Source: Diphasiastrum complanatum
Lineage: Eukaryota; Streptophyta; Lycopodiopsida; Lycopodiales; Lycopodiaceae
Length of the DNA stretch: 64,000 bases
Assembly (NCBI GenBank): GCA_029204225.1
Contig: CM055098.1
Location: forward strand, 54,696,282 to 54,760,281
Reading direction: 5' to 3'
Position numbers and translations under genes: made by a program. Below are positions 1-11,205 of this stretch, piece after piece; the first letter of the stretch is position 1; each line of letters opens with the position of its first letter. The notes under the pieces were generated by a model. The model searched no databases. It had not been told where the DNA came from and was given only the letters and a program-made list of their open reading frames with translations.

Positions 1-1024
1 GGTGACTTCACTCCAAGCAAGCCGCCCGACATACATCAAACTTAACCAACTCGAAGCTTCGTTACAAACGAGTAACATACATTCTAAGCAAGCGATCTGA
101 CCTACATTAGACTTAACCAACTGAAAGCTTCGTCACGAGCGCTGGAAGCCAACCCGGCGCCACGCCAGACTGGACAGCCATAAACAGGTAGCTTCCACCC
201 AAGCAAGCCATCCAGATCAGCCGACAGGTTAGAGCCCGTTCCCCAAGAGCTAAACCCATTCACGTTCATGCAAGGAACACTCAGAACCACAAGCTGCGAC
301 AGATATGGAGACAACCAGTTCCTGGACCAAATGGTCCCGACAGCATACCGCTGGCGCCACAGACCGAATGGTTCTGACGGCATACCGCTGACGTCCCGAG
401 ATACGACCCTCAGCTATGTGCCAACTTAAAAATTTTAAAACGACCTTACAACTGGCGCTTTTACGGAACACTGAAACCCAGAAGGTAATTAGAGTCAGTT
501 TGAGAAAAATCCCACTTTATTGATAAATCTGAGAAGGTTACATTTCAAGTGTGTGACCGACCCTAGTCTTCGGGGTGCTAGCATGCTAAGGCGAGAGCCA
601 TGACAACATTCCAGCAAGGGAGGCTAAGACTTGGTTGGAGCTCGCCCTGAGTCGCAACCCGCACTCCCCTATAGTATTGGTGGGATTCGGCACCCCCCCT
701 CATACCAAGCACTCTACCCAAGTTGGTAAAGCACATTTTCCTCTCTCTAGGATTTTTCTTTCTAGAAAGTCATTTTCTCTTTCTAGATCTTATTGATCCT
801 CAGGCTTCCTTTAATCATGCCTAAATCGTGTGAGGTGACTGCACATCGATCTGAGCTCTCTGGACTTCGCTAAAACCGATCAAAGATTTTCAGCCATAGG
901 AACTTGGCGCCGGCTGGATTCTGGTCACAATGGCACTGGGAGCGACAGGGGTGCTATTGGCGCCGGGGACAATGCTGGCGCCAGTGGCGCCGAAAGTAAA
1001 GCTTGTAAAGGTAGCTTTACAACA
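1..1024 (-). repeat. 3' LTR of the LARD-like element, cut by the window edge
   Basis: Base 1 corresponds to base 3538 of the other LTR copy, so about 190 bp of this LTR lie outside the window. It aligns first to 3538-3899 and then to 9003-9695, which gives an empty-site view of the copia insertion point near base 357. The minus-strand LTR start is TGTTGTAAAGC at 1024. The bases just outside, on the minus strand, are purine-rich (AAGGTGAGTGGA) and can serve as the polypurine tract. GGCGCC palindromes recur near 961-992. Confidence 0.7.
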
Positions 1025-2883
1025 TCCACTCACCTTTATAAAATCTGATGTCCTCATCAGATGTCAGATTAAAGTAAAGGTGTCTTCCAATTAAAATAAC
1101 TATACGTTTAAGCTACTTGGCACAGTACTCAATTTACTGGCCACTTTTTATTAACATTGAAGCTGGCACACCACAAGTCGGAGGCTCAACTCTTTGTACT
1201 GAAAAATTACATAACTTAAAAATATCTCTTTGTCTGGGAAAAGCGTAGATTTTATATCACTTTCGTTAAACCCAAGAACCTTATTAACTGGTGACAGAGG
1301 CCTTTCTTTGAAATGTTCGCCCCTGTCGCTTCTGACTTTCGACTTTTGGAACTCCTTTGAGCTCCTGATTTGTCTTTGATGCACTTTGTATTGAGCTCCA
1401 CGAGCTCCAGATTTGATCAGTTCCGCATAGGTATCAAGACTCCCAGAGCCAAAGGATTTCTCGTTTGGTTGCCCACTTTATGGTCCACTTCGTGCCTTGT
1501 TGCTTCTGCACCTTGATTTCTCTCCTTGTCCCAGCCTGATCTTGATACTTTTCCATCTTGGCTCTTTAAGGTAGGCAAAGATTGAGTACTCCGCAATGCA
1601 CCTCTCACTTAGCTTGAAGTAGCTCTTTGAATCAGCCCAAATGTAACCATTGACCTCGTGGAAAGCCAAAGGGTCGCACCAGTTTGATCCGCATCCGAAC
1701 TATCTCTTCGCGTTTGTTTGAAGCACCATGTCCGTCGCGCAAAACTTGACTTTCACAATTCCATCACTGGTCAGTTGCCTCACAGTCAAAACAAGAAGTG
1801 TACATCGAGCTTGGATTCAAGTAGCTCTCTTTGAATCAGACACATGCACCTAGAGTTTGCACTAGTCCGATCTCAACGCGAACTGTCCCTTAGCATCCGT
1901 TCGAAATACCAAGTCCCTCATGGAAGACTCAACTTTCACAGTTCCTTCATTGATCAGCTGCCTTACACGTAACACAAGCCAACATACTCATATGTTTCCT
2001 CATCATTGCTGGTCCAGATAAAGCCTATAACAAGCTTTCCTTTCCACAACAAAAACTTGTCAACTTATTAGGTCCAAAGTTCGCCAGTCTCCTCGTGTGA
2101 GTATGGCTAGGTCCTTGAATTTGCCCCCATTTTGATCAACTTTCATTCAAAATTTGCCCCAAGAGAGAGGTGTGTGTGATAGTTCCCCTCCACTTATAAA
2201 ATCAGCTGATCGGACTTAGAGTAGAGTTCTTTGGACAAAAAGCCTTTCCAACACTTTACTTCCCATCTGCTAGGATTATGACTCGATCCAACTTGTTGCC
2301 AATCTCTGAAGAGGATCCTAGTCTTTTCCCCTTTGAGGAAAAACCCAACTGATACTGGATATTACCCATGCTCAGTGAGTTTCAGTTCCGAAGGTGGCCA
2401 TCCCAAAATGAAGACCAACTACTCCAAAGAAGATCTCCCCTAAAATTGCCCTTTCCAACTTTTGACTTCCTGCTTGCGTCTTGGTGGGCGTTGTCGCAAA
2501 TGAAACTAACCCAAGAAACAGGCTAGCCATCCATCCTTTGCAAACATTGAGTCGTTTTGTTGTCATTCACGTGCGAGTACTTGAACTGCAAATCCGCCCC
2601 ACAGAATCTGTAGTCCTCTTTGTTTGATGGTATCAGCCTTCAAAAGAAAGATTCCTTCTCGAGCCATCAGCTCCTTGTATCACAAGCAATCATGCAAGCC
2701 AGGCAAAGCACGAGTACTAAGACTCACCACGAATACATACAAGTAAGACACTCAGGCAGGTTTACTAACAAGTAACAAAGACAAGGTCCCCCTTTGAGAT
2801 GGTCCTGCCAACAGACCTTTGCCTGGCCGCGCCCATACAAATCGATCACAGAATCAGCCCACATAGGACACCCCTCCAACTAT

Positions 2884-3270
2884 CCGTGCTTTCACCATTA
2901 AGCAGCACATTGCCTCAGTCACGCCCCACCACTTTTTGGTCGATAGCCCTTATAGCTAAACGATCGGCAGCTATCCCGCACCGGCAGCTAACCACCCGTG
3001 CTTTACACCCGAATTCGAGCAGCATCTCTGTATCAATGGTTAACCCGTACAGTTCGAATATGTCGCCCCACACCCCACAAGGTACAGACCGTGCTTTCAC
3101 CTACCTAGGCAGCACTTTGCCTCATCCGTCCTACGTCCAGACAGCGCCAGGCCAGAACCGCGAGAACTGACTGTGCTTACACCTCGAGGGCAACACTTTG
3201 ACTCATCAAGTCTCCCGTTCTGCCGACCACCCCGACCGTGCACTGCGGGCAGCACCTTGCACAACAGTTG
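2884..3270. repeat. Degenerate tandem repeats next to the PBS
   Basis: A motif like CCGTGCTTTCACC followed by GGCAGCACTTTGCCTCA recurs at about 2884, 2996, 3088, 3170 and 3236, with unequal spacing of roughly 65-110 bp and many substitutions. It lies in the 5' leader of the LARD-like element, between the PBS and the rest of the internal region. Confidence 0.55.
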
Positions 3271-3330
3271 TCTTGATGAACCCCAAACAGTGGCCAATTT
3301 CGTGAGATCCGCATAGCTGACCGGCCAGTC

Positions 3331-3343
3331 GGCTCTGATACCA
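3331..3343 (-). promoter_or_regulatory. tRNA-iMet primer-binding site of the LARD-like element
   Basis: The minus strand reads TGGTATCAGAGCC, the standard plant initiator-Met PBS, two bases inside the LTR boundary at 3346. It fixes both the orientation and the inner LTR end. Confidence 0.8.
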
Positions 3344-3345
3344 CA

Positions 3346-3899
3346 TGTAGCGTAGGCATCCCAAAGGGAGCCGAGAACCACGACTTAGCTTCCCAGCCTT
3401 TAACTCTTGCCATCCAAACCCACTTGACATACAAGTAGCCAACTCGCCAACAATGATCAGACTTAACCAACTTAAAGTTCCAAAAACCAACATTGAGATC
3501 CAACCTGGCGCCATGCCAGATCGGGGGTCCCGATGTGGGTGACTTCTCTCCAAGCAAGCCGCCTGACATACATCAAACTTAACCAACTCGAAGCTTTGTT
3601 ACAAACGAGTAACATCCATTCCAAGCAAGCGGTCTGACTTACATCAGACTTAACCATTTGAAAGCTTCGTCACGAGCATTGGAAGTCAACCTGGCGCCAC
3701 GCCAGACTGGACAGCCATAAACAGGTAACTTCCACCCAAGAAAGCCATCCAACTCAGCCGACAAGTTATAGCCCGTTCCCCAAGAGCTAAACCCATTCAC
3801 GTTCATGCAAGGAACACTCAGAACCACAAGTCGCGACAGATATGGAGACAACCAGTTCCTGGACCAAATGGTCCCGACAGCATACCGCTGGCGCCACGA
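3346..3899 (-). repeat. 5' LTR of the LARD-like element, inner part
   Basis: Starts TGTAGCG at 3346 and matches the left-edge LTR from 3538 onward (base 1 of the window). The copy breaks off at 3899, where the copia LTR begins, and resumes at 9003. The five bases before the insertion are CACGA and the five after it are CACGG, a near-perfect target-site duplication. Confidence 0.75.
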
Positions 3900-4727
3900 T
3901 GTTGAATTTCACACGTGTGGACTGTCCACTACATGTACTTGTGATCTCCTAAGGTGTGTAGATGCACCAAGATCAAGACTAGATTGAGATTCAAGATCAA
4001 TCTTAGATCCTATGGCAAAAACACACTACTACATGCATTCAATCACTTCCAACTCTCTCTCACACGTGTGGAAAGTATTCAAAAACTTATCTAAGTAAAA
4101 ATAAGCTGCTCTCCTCGAGTAGAGAGAGAAAATGCATCATGAGCTCTCGGGTAGAGAGAGAAAGCTAGAAATCCAATAACTCACAAAATCCATGAAATCA
4201 CCAAATCAATTAGATGCAAAAATGAGGAGTACAATGATACTAGTAGATTCATGAGCTACCACTATGCTTAACTATGATTGGATCACACTTTGCCACCTCT
4301 TAATCCTATTGGACCATTAATCCATGCACCTCTAGATTCTATTGGACTAAATTCAAGCACACCTCAAATTCCTATTGGACCACACATGGTTCCACCTCTA
4401 AAACCTATTGGACCTCTTAAACTTCATCAAACAAAAGCATTACACTTGTCTACACTCTAATTCGAACAAGTTTGTTCTCCTACTCTATTTTGGCTCAATA
4501 GTGGCATTACAAGTGGAAATGGATAGTTTGTCATCTATGCCAAATTTGACCCTATCAACATCCTACACCTAAATGCTTGACTATGAAATTCTATGAGACC
4601 CCTATATCAAACATTTTGATTTACTTTACAATTCTCCACACGTGGGAACATCCTCCACACATGTGAGATTCACTTACAAACTTCTATCATAAAAAATACC
4701 AAGCTAGATTTTTGCCAATTTCTCACA
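3900..4727 (-). repeat. 3' LTR of the truncated copia element
   Basis: Reads TGTTGAATTTC...TTTCTCACA on the plus strand, i.e. TGTGAGAAATTGG...TTCAACA in element sense. Five ATTGGA words (CCAAT boxes in element sense) cluster at about 4276-4410. CACGTG-core motifs occur at 3910-3920, 4061-4070 and 4636-4646. The 60-codon plus-strand open frame in this LTR recurs in the other two copies only because the repeat itself is conserved; it is not a gene. Confidence 0.92.
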
Positions 4728-4743
4728 CTCCTCCTCAAAAAAA
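4728..4743 (-). promoter_or_regulatory. Polypurine tract of the truncated copia element
   Basis: The minus strand reads TTTTTTTGAGGAGGAG immediately before the LTR start TGTGAG. The same GAGGAGGAG core precedes the 3' LTR of the intact element at 38502-44659. Confidence 0.75.
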
Positions 4744-5549
4744 TAGCTTGGAAAGGTACTAGATCACTTGAGAAGTTTGTAAATCTTTTTGAGTGGATCC
4801 TTTGGTATGCATAAGAAGTGAAGATCAGCCAAGGGATCCATCATAGCAGCACCCTCACCATATCCATGATAAGATCTCTTTGGTAGAGATCTCTTGCCAA
4901 TGCCTTTGAAGAGTGCTCCACCAATATGCCACTATGATCATGGGCTTCCTCCATGCTTGATGATGATCTTTGATTTGAAAGCTCCACTTGCATGATGGAT
5001 GCACCATAAATAGAGAAATATGAGGCTTCCAAGCCTCATAAGGATCATGGAGATCAAGATCATAAGATGTGAAACAATGATGATTATCAAGATTATGCTT
5101 TCTAGCTTGACTAGTCCACATACAATGAACTATCCATGATGGATCTAATCTTGATATCAAAGACTACCTTGATCTTTTTTAGGCTAGTTACTCTCTCAAG
5201 GATGTAAGTGTCCACTTTGGATGCTTCACTTAATCTCAAGAGGAGTTTACAATTTGCCTCAAAACATGTGAAAACATGATTTTCAAAGAAGTGAGTACCA
5301 AGCTCAATCTTGTTCTTACTATAACCAAGAGCATACTTTTGACAATACAATATCTTGCTTTCAAAAAGTATTGGAAACACATCTAAGTCAATAATGGCAA
5401 GAAACATGTCCATACCATAAGCATCATACAAAACTAGTATAGCTTTTCTTGAACTTTGAGATCCAAAAAATTCAATGAAGCAAGATAGCATTTCAAGCAA
5501 AGGAAGAGAAGCATATATGAATGTGTTGTAGTAGATACAACATGAAATA

Positions 5550-5975
5550 TGCCCCTCTTTGCCATGTAAGGTGAGCCATAAAGACTCGGCCATGCATCTT
5601 GAAGATCTTCTTGAAATCATATGAAGAAGAAACTCCTCCTCACACATTGGCCTCATCATAACTTGAATACCTTCAAAAAAAATAACTTGTGATGCTTCTT
5701 GAGAAGCCTTGATCTCGGCCACTTCCAAGATTGAATCTTTATGCAATGTGACATCTCTATTCACAATCACTTTTGAAATAGAGAGTGTAAAGACACTAAA
5801 GGCCTCCTTGATGGATGAGTATCCAATCATGATCCATGAGCTTGGATCATCCTTCCTTCTTGTTTCCAAGGAATATGTGCAAAGCAAGCACTACCAAGTT
5901 CACTAAGGTGATCAACCTTAGGCTTCATCTTGAATAAAACTTCATATGGTGCTATTCCTTCAAGAGCTCCAATAC
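5550..5975 (-). pseudogene. Integrase C-terminal tail and pre-RT linker remnant (copia)
   Basis: The minus strand encodes a piece like PYEVLFKMKPKVDHL, the integrase segment that in the intact element reads TPYEMLYGKKPNLNHL. After a frameshift near 5880 it continues with IMIGYSS and VNRDVTL, matching the MLGYASS and VSRDVIF stretch. An RRSSR motif near 5600 matches the RRSSRAK linker that precedes RT in the intact element. The integrase zinc finger and the DD35E core are missing, so at least that part was deleted between about 6011 and 5975. Nothing RT-like follows, although a frame stays open down to 5111. Confidence 0.75.
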
Positions 5976-6010
5976 TCCTCAAGACTTTGATCTTCAATGA
6001 GAATTTCTTC

Positions 6011-7432
6011 TCAAACAACATATGCTTTGAATAATAAGGAATAATCATACACCATAATACTTGAAGAGAGAAGATATGTGCATCTTGTGTGATCATCCTC
6101 CTTTGAAATATTGGACATATAAGAAACATCAAGAGAGTTTGCACTCTCACTTGGATCCAATTTGTAGGTGCCTTCAAATCTTGATCCATATGCAAGGATC
6201 TCACCATCCTTCTTGATCACACAATTGTCAATATTGAAATTGACATCAAAGCCACTATCAAGAAGTTGGCCAACACTTAAGATGTTCGTTGTAAGCTTTG
6301 GGACAAAAAGAACATTGTTGAGAAAGAGATCTTTAGAATATGCAAGCTTCAAGGGAATAATCCCTACTCCTTCAATATTGCACTCATGCTTACTTGCAAA
6401 GTATATGGTCTTCTTGACTCCATCATAAGGCAAAATAGATGAAAAAAAGTGCTTGGAGCCACACATATGTGAAGATGCTCCACTATCAATATACCATGAG
6501 TCATCCTTGTTGAAGGTGGAAGAGGAGAAGCTTGATGCCATAAGAGAGCCTTCTCCATCACTTGCAATATAGTCTTCTTTCTCATTGGTGATGTTGGCTT
6601 GATTGAGTTGATTCTTCTTCTTGAAGCAATTGGTGGCATAATGGCCTTTCTTGCCACAATAAAAGCACTTGATCTTCTTCTTCTTGAGATTTGAAGTAGA
6701 AGCATGAGAGGTATCCTCCTCCTCCTCTCCATCTTGATCTTTAGCTTTGTCATTAGAGAAGTGATGGTGTTGCTTCTTACTCCTCTCTTTGTGCTTGGCA
6801 AATAAAACTTTGCCATCATCATGATTGAGTGATAGCTTGTCCATCCTCAAGAGTTTGTACTCTTGTCTTGATTCTTCAGAAATAAGCACACTTTGAAGGG
6901 CCTCCAAACTTGGTAGCTCCTCCTTAATGGCATAGGATTGGACAAGGTTGTCATATTCATCTCTCAAGCCATTGAAAATGACTTGGACTAGCTCACTTTG
7001 ATTGATTGAGTCACCAATACATGCAAGCTCCCTATGAATATCCTTGACTCTCAAAACATAATTAGATGCACTCTCATCACTCTTTTGACTACTTTGGAAT
7101 ATTTTATTTCTAAGAGTGAGGAGCCTAGAGGTGTTCTTAGCCTCATAGATGGACTTGAGACAATCTCAGGCTTCCTTGGATGTAGAACAATCACCAATTT
7201 CCCTCAGTATCTCATTAGAGACATTCATCTTAATGTAGTGGAGAGCCATCCTAGCTCTCTTCTTGTATCTTTGTACTTCTTGAAGGACTTGAGGCTCCTC
7301 CTCAATCCCAAGTACAATGTCCATCACATCTTGGAGTATCAAGATGGACTCCATCCTCAACTTTCATATTGAATAATTGGAAGTAGACAATCTCTCACTT
7401 GGTTGCAACAAGTATGAACTCATTGAAGTCAT
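6011..7432 (-). pseudogene. Copia gag-protease remnant with two nonsense codons
   Basis: The frame starts at an ATG at 7432-7430 (MTSMSSYLL) and matches the gag of the intact element over its length. It has in-frame TGA stops at 7364-7366 and 7166-7168; in both places the intact relative has TGG (Trp). A CCHC zinc knuckle (CFYCGKKGHYATNC) is encoded at about 6626-6668 and the aspartic protease motif DSGASSHM at about 6460-6487. In wild-type copia, Gag packages RNA and the protease matures the polyprotein in cytoplasmic particles. Here the two stops prevent a full Gag. After the protease the homology ends near 6100 and jumps to the integrase tail. Confidence 0.85.
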
Positions 7433-8161
7433 GTAAAGTGGAGATAAATTAAAGTGATGAACAAAAAATGTTGCTTCTCTCTCACTATAGGATCCAATAA
7501 TAGTGTGCTACCATCTCCTATGCAGGATCTTGCAACAAACTGTGAGATGATTCTCACTAGCTATCTCAATCTCTCCAAAACTAGATCTATTTCACATCAA
7601 ATGATGGAGTATGGGCAAAGTTAGGATCAAACACTCTTAGCACATGTGAAATACACTAAGAAACCAAATTTGACTCAAATACAATGATATTGCATGATCT
7701 CAAAGCAGTGCCTAGATCACATATAGATGAGATTGGCTAGCATACAACTGTGATTTTGGATCAACCAAGCAATCTCTTGACCAAACCAAATGTGTCCACC
7801 CAGGTCTAGGTGCCCTAACTAACCCTCTTCAAAATCTTATAACTTTTGATTGGCTCAACCAAATGGAATGAAACTGATTGCAACAGAAACTAGACAAAAA
7901 TAGTTTCAAAACAAGCTATCAAGCAAGATAAATGGATCAAACATGAGAGAGAACTTCCAAACCGAAATTGGATGTTCCTCACACGTGTTTGAGCACCTGA
8001 TTCCGTACAGTACTAGGTCAGACCCAATCAATGTCCTTTTGATCTCTTTTGATCCAAGATTGAACAAGATAGCTAGGAAAATGGGCCTTGACAACTTCTA
8101 GCTCAAGATTGATGAAATTTTTTTTACTTAGATGGATCAAAATGCATGGTAACCTTAGGTT

Positions 8162-8174
8162 GGCTTTGATACCA
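8162..8174 (-). promoter_or_regulatory. tRNA-iMet primer-binding site of the truncated copia element
   Basis: The minus strand reads TGGTATCAAAGCC directly after the LTR end at 8175, one base different from the common plant PBS TGGTATCAGAGCC. Confidence 0.85.
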
Positions 8175-9002
8175 TGTTGAATTTCACACGTGTGGACTGT
8201 CCACCACATGTACTTGTGATCTCCTAAGGTGTGTAGATGCACCAAGATCAAGACTAGATTGAGATTCAAGATCAATCTTAGATCCTATGGCAAAAACACA
8301 CTACTACATGCATTCAATCACTTCCAACTCTCTCTCACACGTGTGGGAAGTATTCAAAAAATAATCTAAGTAAAAACAAACTGCTCTCCTCGGATAGAGA
8401 GAGAAAATGCATCATGAGCCCTCGGGTAGAGAGAGAAAGCTAGAAATCCAATAACTCACAAAATCCATGAAATCACCAAATCAATTAGATGCAAAAATGA
8501 GGAGTACAATGATACTAGTAGATTCATGAGCTACCACTATGCTTAACTATGATTGGATCACACTTTTCCACCTCTTAATCCTATTGGACCATTGATCCAT
8601 GCACCTCTAAATTCTATTGGACTAAATTCAAGCACACCTCAAATTCCTATTGGACCACACATGGTTCCACCTCTAAAACCTATTGGACCTCTTAAACTTC
8701 ATCAAACAAAAGCATTACACTTGTCTACACTCTAATTCGAACAAGTTTGTTCTCCTACTCTATTTTGGCTCAATAGTGGCATTACAAGTGGAAATGGATA
8801 ATTTGCCATCTATGCCAAATTTGACCTTATCAACATCCTACACCTAAATGCTTGACTATGAAATTCTATGAGACCCCTATATCAAACATTTTGATTTACT
8901 TTACAATTCTCCACACGTGGGAACATCCTCCACACATGTGAGATTCACTTACAAACTTCTATCATAAAAAATACCAAGCTAGATTTTTGCCAATTTCTCA
9001 CA
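8175..9002 (-). repeat. 5' LTR of the truncated copia element
   Basis: Same length (828 bp) and ends as the copy at 3900-4727, with about 15 substitutions and no indels seen by eye. It is followed by CACGG, against CACGA before the left LTR. Confidence 0.92.
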
Positions 9003-9695
9003 CACGGACCGAATGGTCCCGACGGCATACCGCTGGCGTCCCGGGATACGACCCTCAGCTATGTGCCAACTTAAAAATTTTGAAGCGGCCTTACAACTGG
9101 CGCTTTTACGGAACACTGAAACCTAGAAGGTAATCAGAGTCAGTTTGAGAAAAATCCCACTTTATTGATAAATCTGAGAAGGTTACATTTCAAGTGTGTG
9201 ACCGACCCTAGTCTCCGGGGCGCTAGCATGCCAAGGCGAGAGCCATGACAACATTCCAACAAGGGAGGTTGAGACTTGGTTGGAGCTCGCCCTGAGTCGC
9301 AACCCGCACTCCCCTATAGTATTGGTGGGATTCGGCACCCCCCCCCCTCATACCAAGCACTCTATCCAAGCTGGTAAAGCACATTTTTCTCTCTCTAGGA
9401 TTTTCTCTTTCTAGAAAGTCATTTTCTCTTTCTAGATTTTACTGATCCTCAAGCTTCCTTTAATCATGCCTAGATCATATGAGGTGATTGCACATCGATC
9501 TGAGCTCTCTGGACTTCGCTAGAACCGATCAAAGATTTTTAGCCATAGGAACTTGGCGTCAGCTGGATTCTAGTCACAGTGGCGCCGGGAGCAGCAGGGG
9601 CGCTACTGGGCGTAGATTCTGGTCACAGTGGCGCCGGGGACAATGTTGGCGCCAGTGGCGCCGTAAGTAAAGCTTGTAAAGGTAGCTTTACAACA
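9003..9695 (-). repeat. 5' LTR of the LARD-like element, outer part
   Basis: Continues the LTR broken at 3899 and aligns with about 358-1024. It carries an extra partial duplication of the GATTCTGGTCACAGTGGCGCC stretch near 9610-9640 that the left-edge copy lacks. GGCGCC palindromes are dense at 9580-9662. It ends ACAACA at 9695. Confidence 0.75.
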
Positions 9696-11160
9696 CAACA
9701 TCTGGTGTTGATCTAGTGAACAGGATGGCACGAACTGGAGATGGCGACTTGAAAAGGTCATGGGCTTGCTTTGACCATGTTAGGCGAGTACATGGTTGGA
9801 CGACTATGGGAGCAAACGTTTATGTACCTAGGTGTTGAATCTTTTCTTTTCTCCACAATTATAGAATTGTTTTTCAAGAGCAATTCATAGAACTTCATTA
9901 TTTTCAAAATCATTACACATGTACAATATTTTATTTGGCATAGTGTTTTTATGAAACAATGTGCAAGAACTTATGACAATTGCCTCTTGTGAGATGAAAG
10001 AAGAGGACACTGAGGCACATGCTTTATTTTTAAAAAAATGGCAAATAAGACGGTAACAAAAAAGGACTTCAAGAGCTAGACTTTCATGGCTTCATGGCAG
10101 ATGAAGCACAAGTAAATTGGAGAGCCATTCACACAGTGTATAATGGGGGACCGGAGAATGTGATGCATGGTCGGGAGCGATCATGTATTTTCCACTGGGA
10201 GCAAAGTCTTCAAATACACAAAGCCAAAATTGCACATTAATATTAATTTTTAATAAGTGATATACCTAGAATATATAAATAGTACTTGAAACATATTCAA
10301 AATGAAGATGAAATAATGAAACAAGCATCACAACATAAGAAAATATCATAAGGGATCACTTTTCAACTTTACAATATTCTTTAAAAACATCTCCAAATCA
10401 TAAGCTTGCTCACAATTTTGAAAAAGCTCACTCAACAAAGCTCACTTGAACTTCACACTCAAAAGAAAAGATAATTGCTTTGTGAGAGCATTTGACAACA
10501 AAGACATTATTCAGACAATATCAATATTTGAATTAACATATTTGACAGAGCAACAAGAAGGAGATAAGTACACTCAAATTCGCCATGACAACTATATGTG
10601 ATAGATCTTTTGAATTAAATTTAGTACTAAAACAAAAGTGTACATATAGCAAAGAGAAGCACAAATTAGTAGTGGCGAGTGCGATAACTACGTACTAACT
10701 CTCACACTTTCACACTTGGTAATCTCTCAAAAAATCTATCTATATCACACTTTCTATTGAGTTAATCAGTATGGATACATATATATTGAGTACTATTTAC
10801 TAGGAAAATCATGGCTATCGATATCAGATCAGTTATGGTGCCAATTGTGGTGTCATAATGCCAGTTGGAATTGTTAGTATCACATTCTAATCCCACGTTG
10901 ATTGAGGTCGACTTTTGGTCGTGTTTTCTCTAACTGATTCAATATATAAAGTAAATGGATCTAGATTACAATTAGATTGGAAGATGTGAATAAGTCCGCC
11001 AATATTTATATGTTATTCTTATTCAGACGAAGCTAATAAATTGTATGACGTTGCTACTTCTAAGATATTTTTTTAGCAGAGATGTAATATTTTTTGAAGA
11101 TTAGTTCATTTATTTAAAAGACAAATATAATTCTCAAAGGATTGCAAAATACTCTTTTTG
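9696..11160. other. Intergenic stretch, nothing recognised
   Basis: AT-rich sequence without a convincing open frame, terminal repeats or protein homology. A TTTTTGATTGAGGTCGAC-like LTR-type text near 10890-10940 hints at old retrotransposon material but could not be bounded. Confidence 0.4.
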
Positions 11161-11205
11161 TTGAGATTGTAGAACTTCGAGTTCCAAATTCAAGTACTTC
11201 AAGGA

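Larger units (their letters stand above)
1025..3345 (-). other. Internal region of the LARD-like element, no gene seen
   Basis: About 2.3 kb between the two LTRs. Only short open frames (up to 123 codons) occur, and none shows a gag zinc knuckle, protease, integrase or RT motif. The end next to the PBS carries degenerate tandem repeats (separate entry). Confidence 0.6.
3900..9002 (-). mobile_element. Truncated Ty1/copia element with complete LTRs, gag and protease remnants but no RT
   Basis: Two 828-bp LTRs (3900-4727 and 8175-9002) flank a 3447-bp interior. On the minus strand the PBS follows the 5' LTR directly, and a polypurine tract precedes the 3' LTR. Gag and protease can be traced, then the tail of integrase and its serine/arginine-rich linker. 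Reverse transcriptase and RNase H are not recognisable. The LTRs differ at about 15 of 828 positions by eye (about 1.8%). Gag and the PPT (GAGGAGGAG) resemble those of the intact element at 38502-44659, so that lineage could in principle have supplied proteins in trans; this is inference. The element sits inside the 5' LTR of the LARD-like element, so it is the younger of the two. Confidence 0.9.
1..9695 (-). mobile_element. Non-coding LTR retrotransposon (LARD-like), interrupted by a copia element
   Basis: Two direct repeats frame this element: 1-1024 matches 3346-3899 plus 9003-9695, the second copy being split by the element at 3900-9002. The repeat begins TGTAGCG at 3346 and ends ACAACA at 9695 and 1024, giving the usual TG...CA ends. 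A tRNA-iMet-type primer-binding site lies on the minus strand just inside 3346, so the element reads right to left, with its 5' LTR at 3346-9695 and its 3' LTR running off the left edge. The internal part (1025-3345) has no recognisable gag or pol. A large non-coding internal region with intact priming signals fits a LARD-type non-autonomous element; that class assignment is inference. No target-site duplication can be read because one end is outside the window. Confidence 0.7.

Noticed and set aside
5111-5550. Rest of the 258-codon minus-strand frame as an accessory gene of the truncated copia
   Set aside because: No similarity to RT or any family is visible past the RRSSR linker. The open length may be chance; kept out as a gene.
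4278-8735. Conserved 60-codon plus-strand frames at 4278-4460 and 8553-8735 (and 48579-48761)
   Set aside because: They lie inside three copies of the same LTR, on the strand opposite to element transcription, and are explained by the repeated CCTATTGGACC words.
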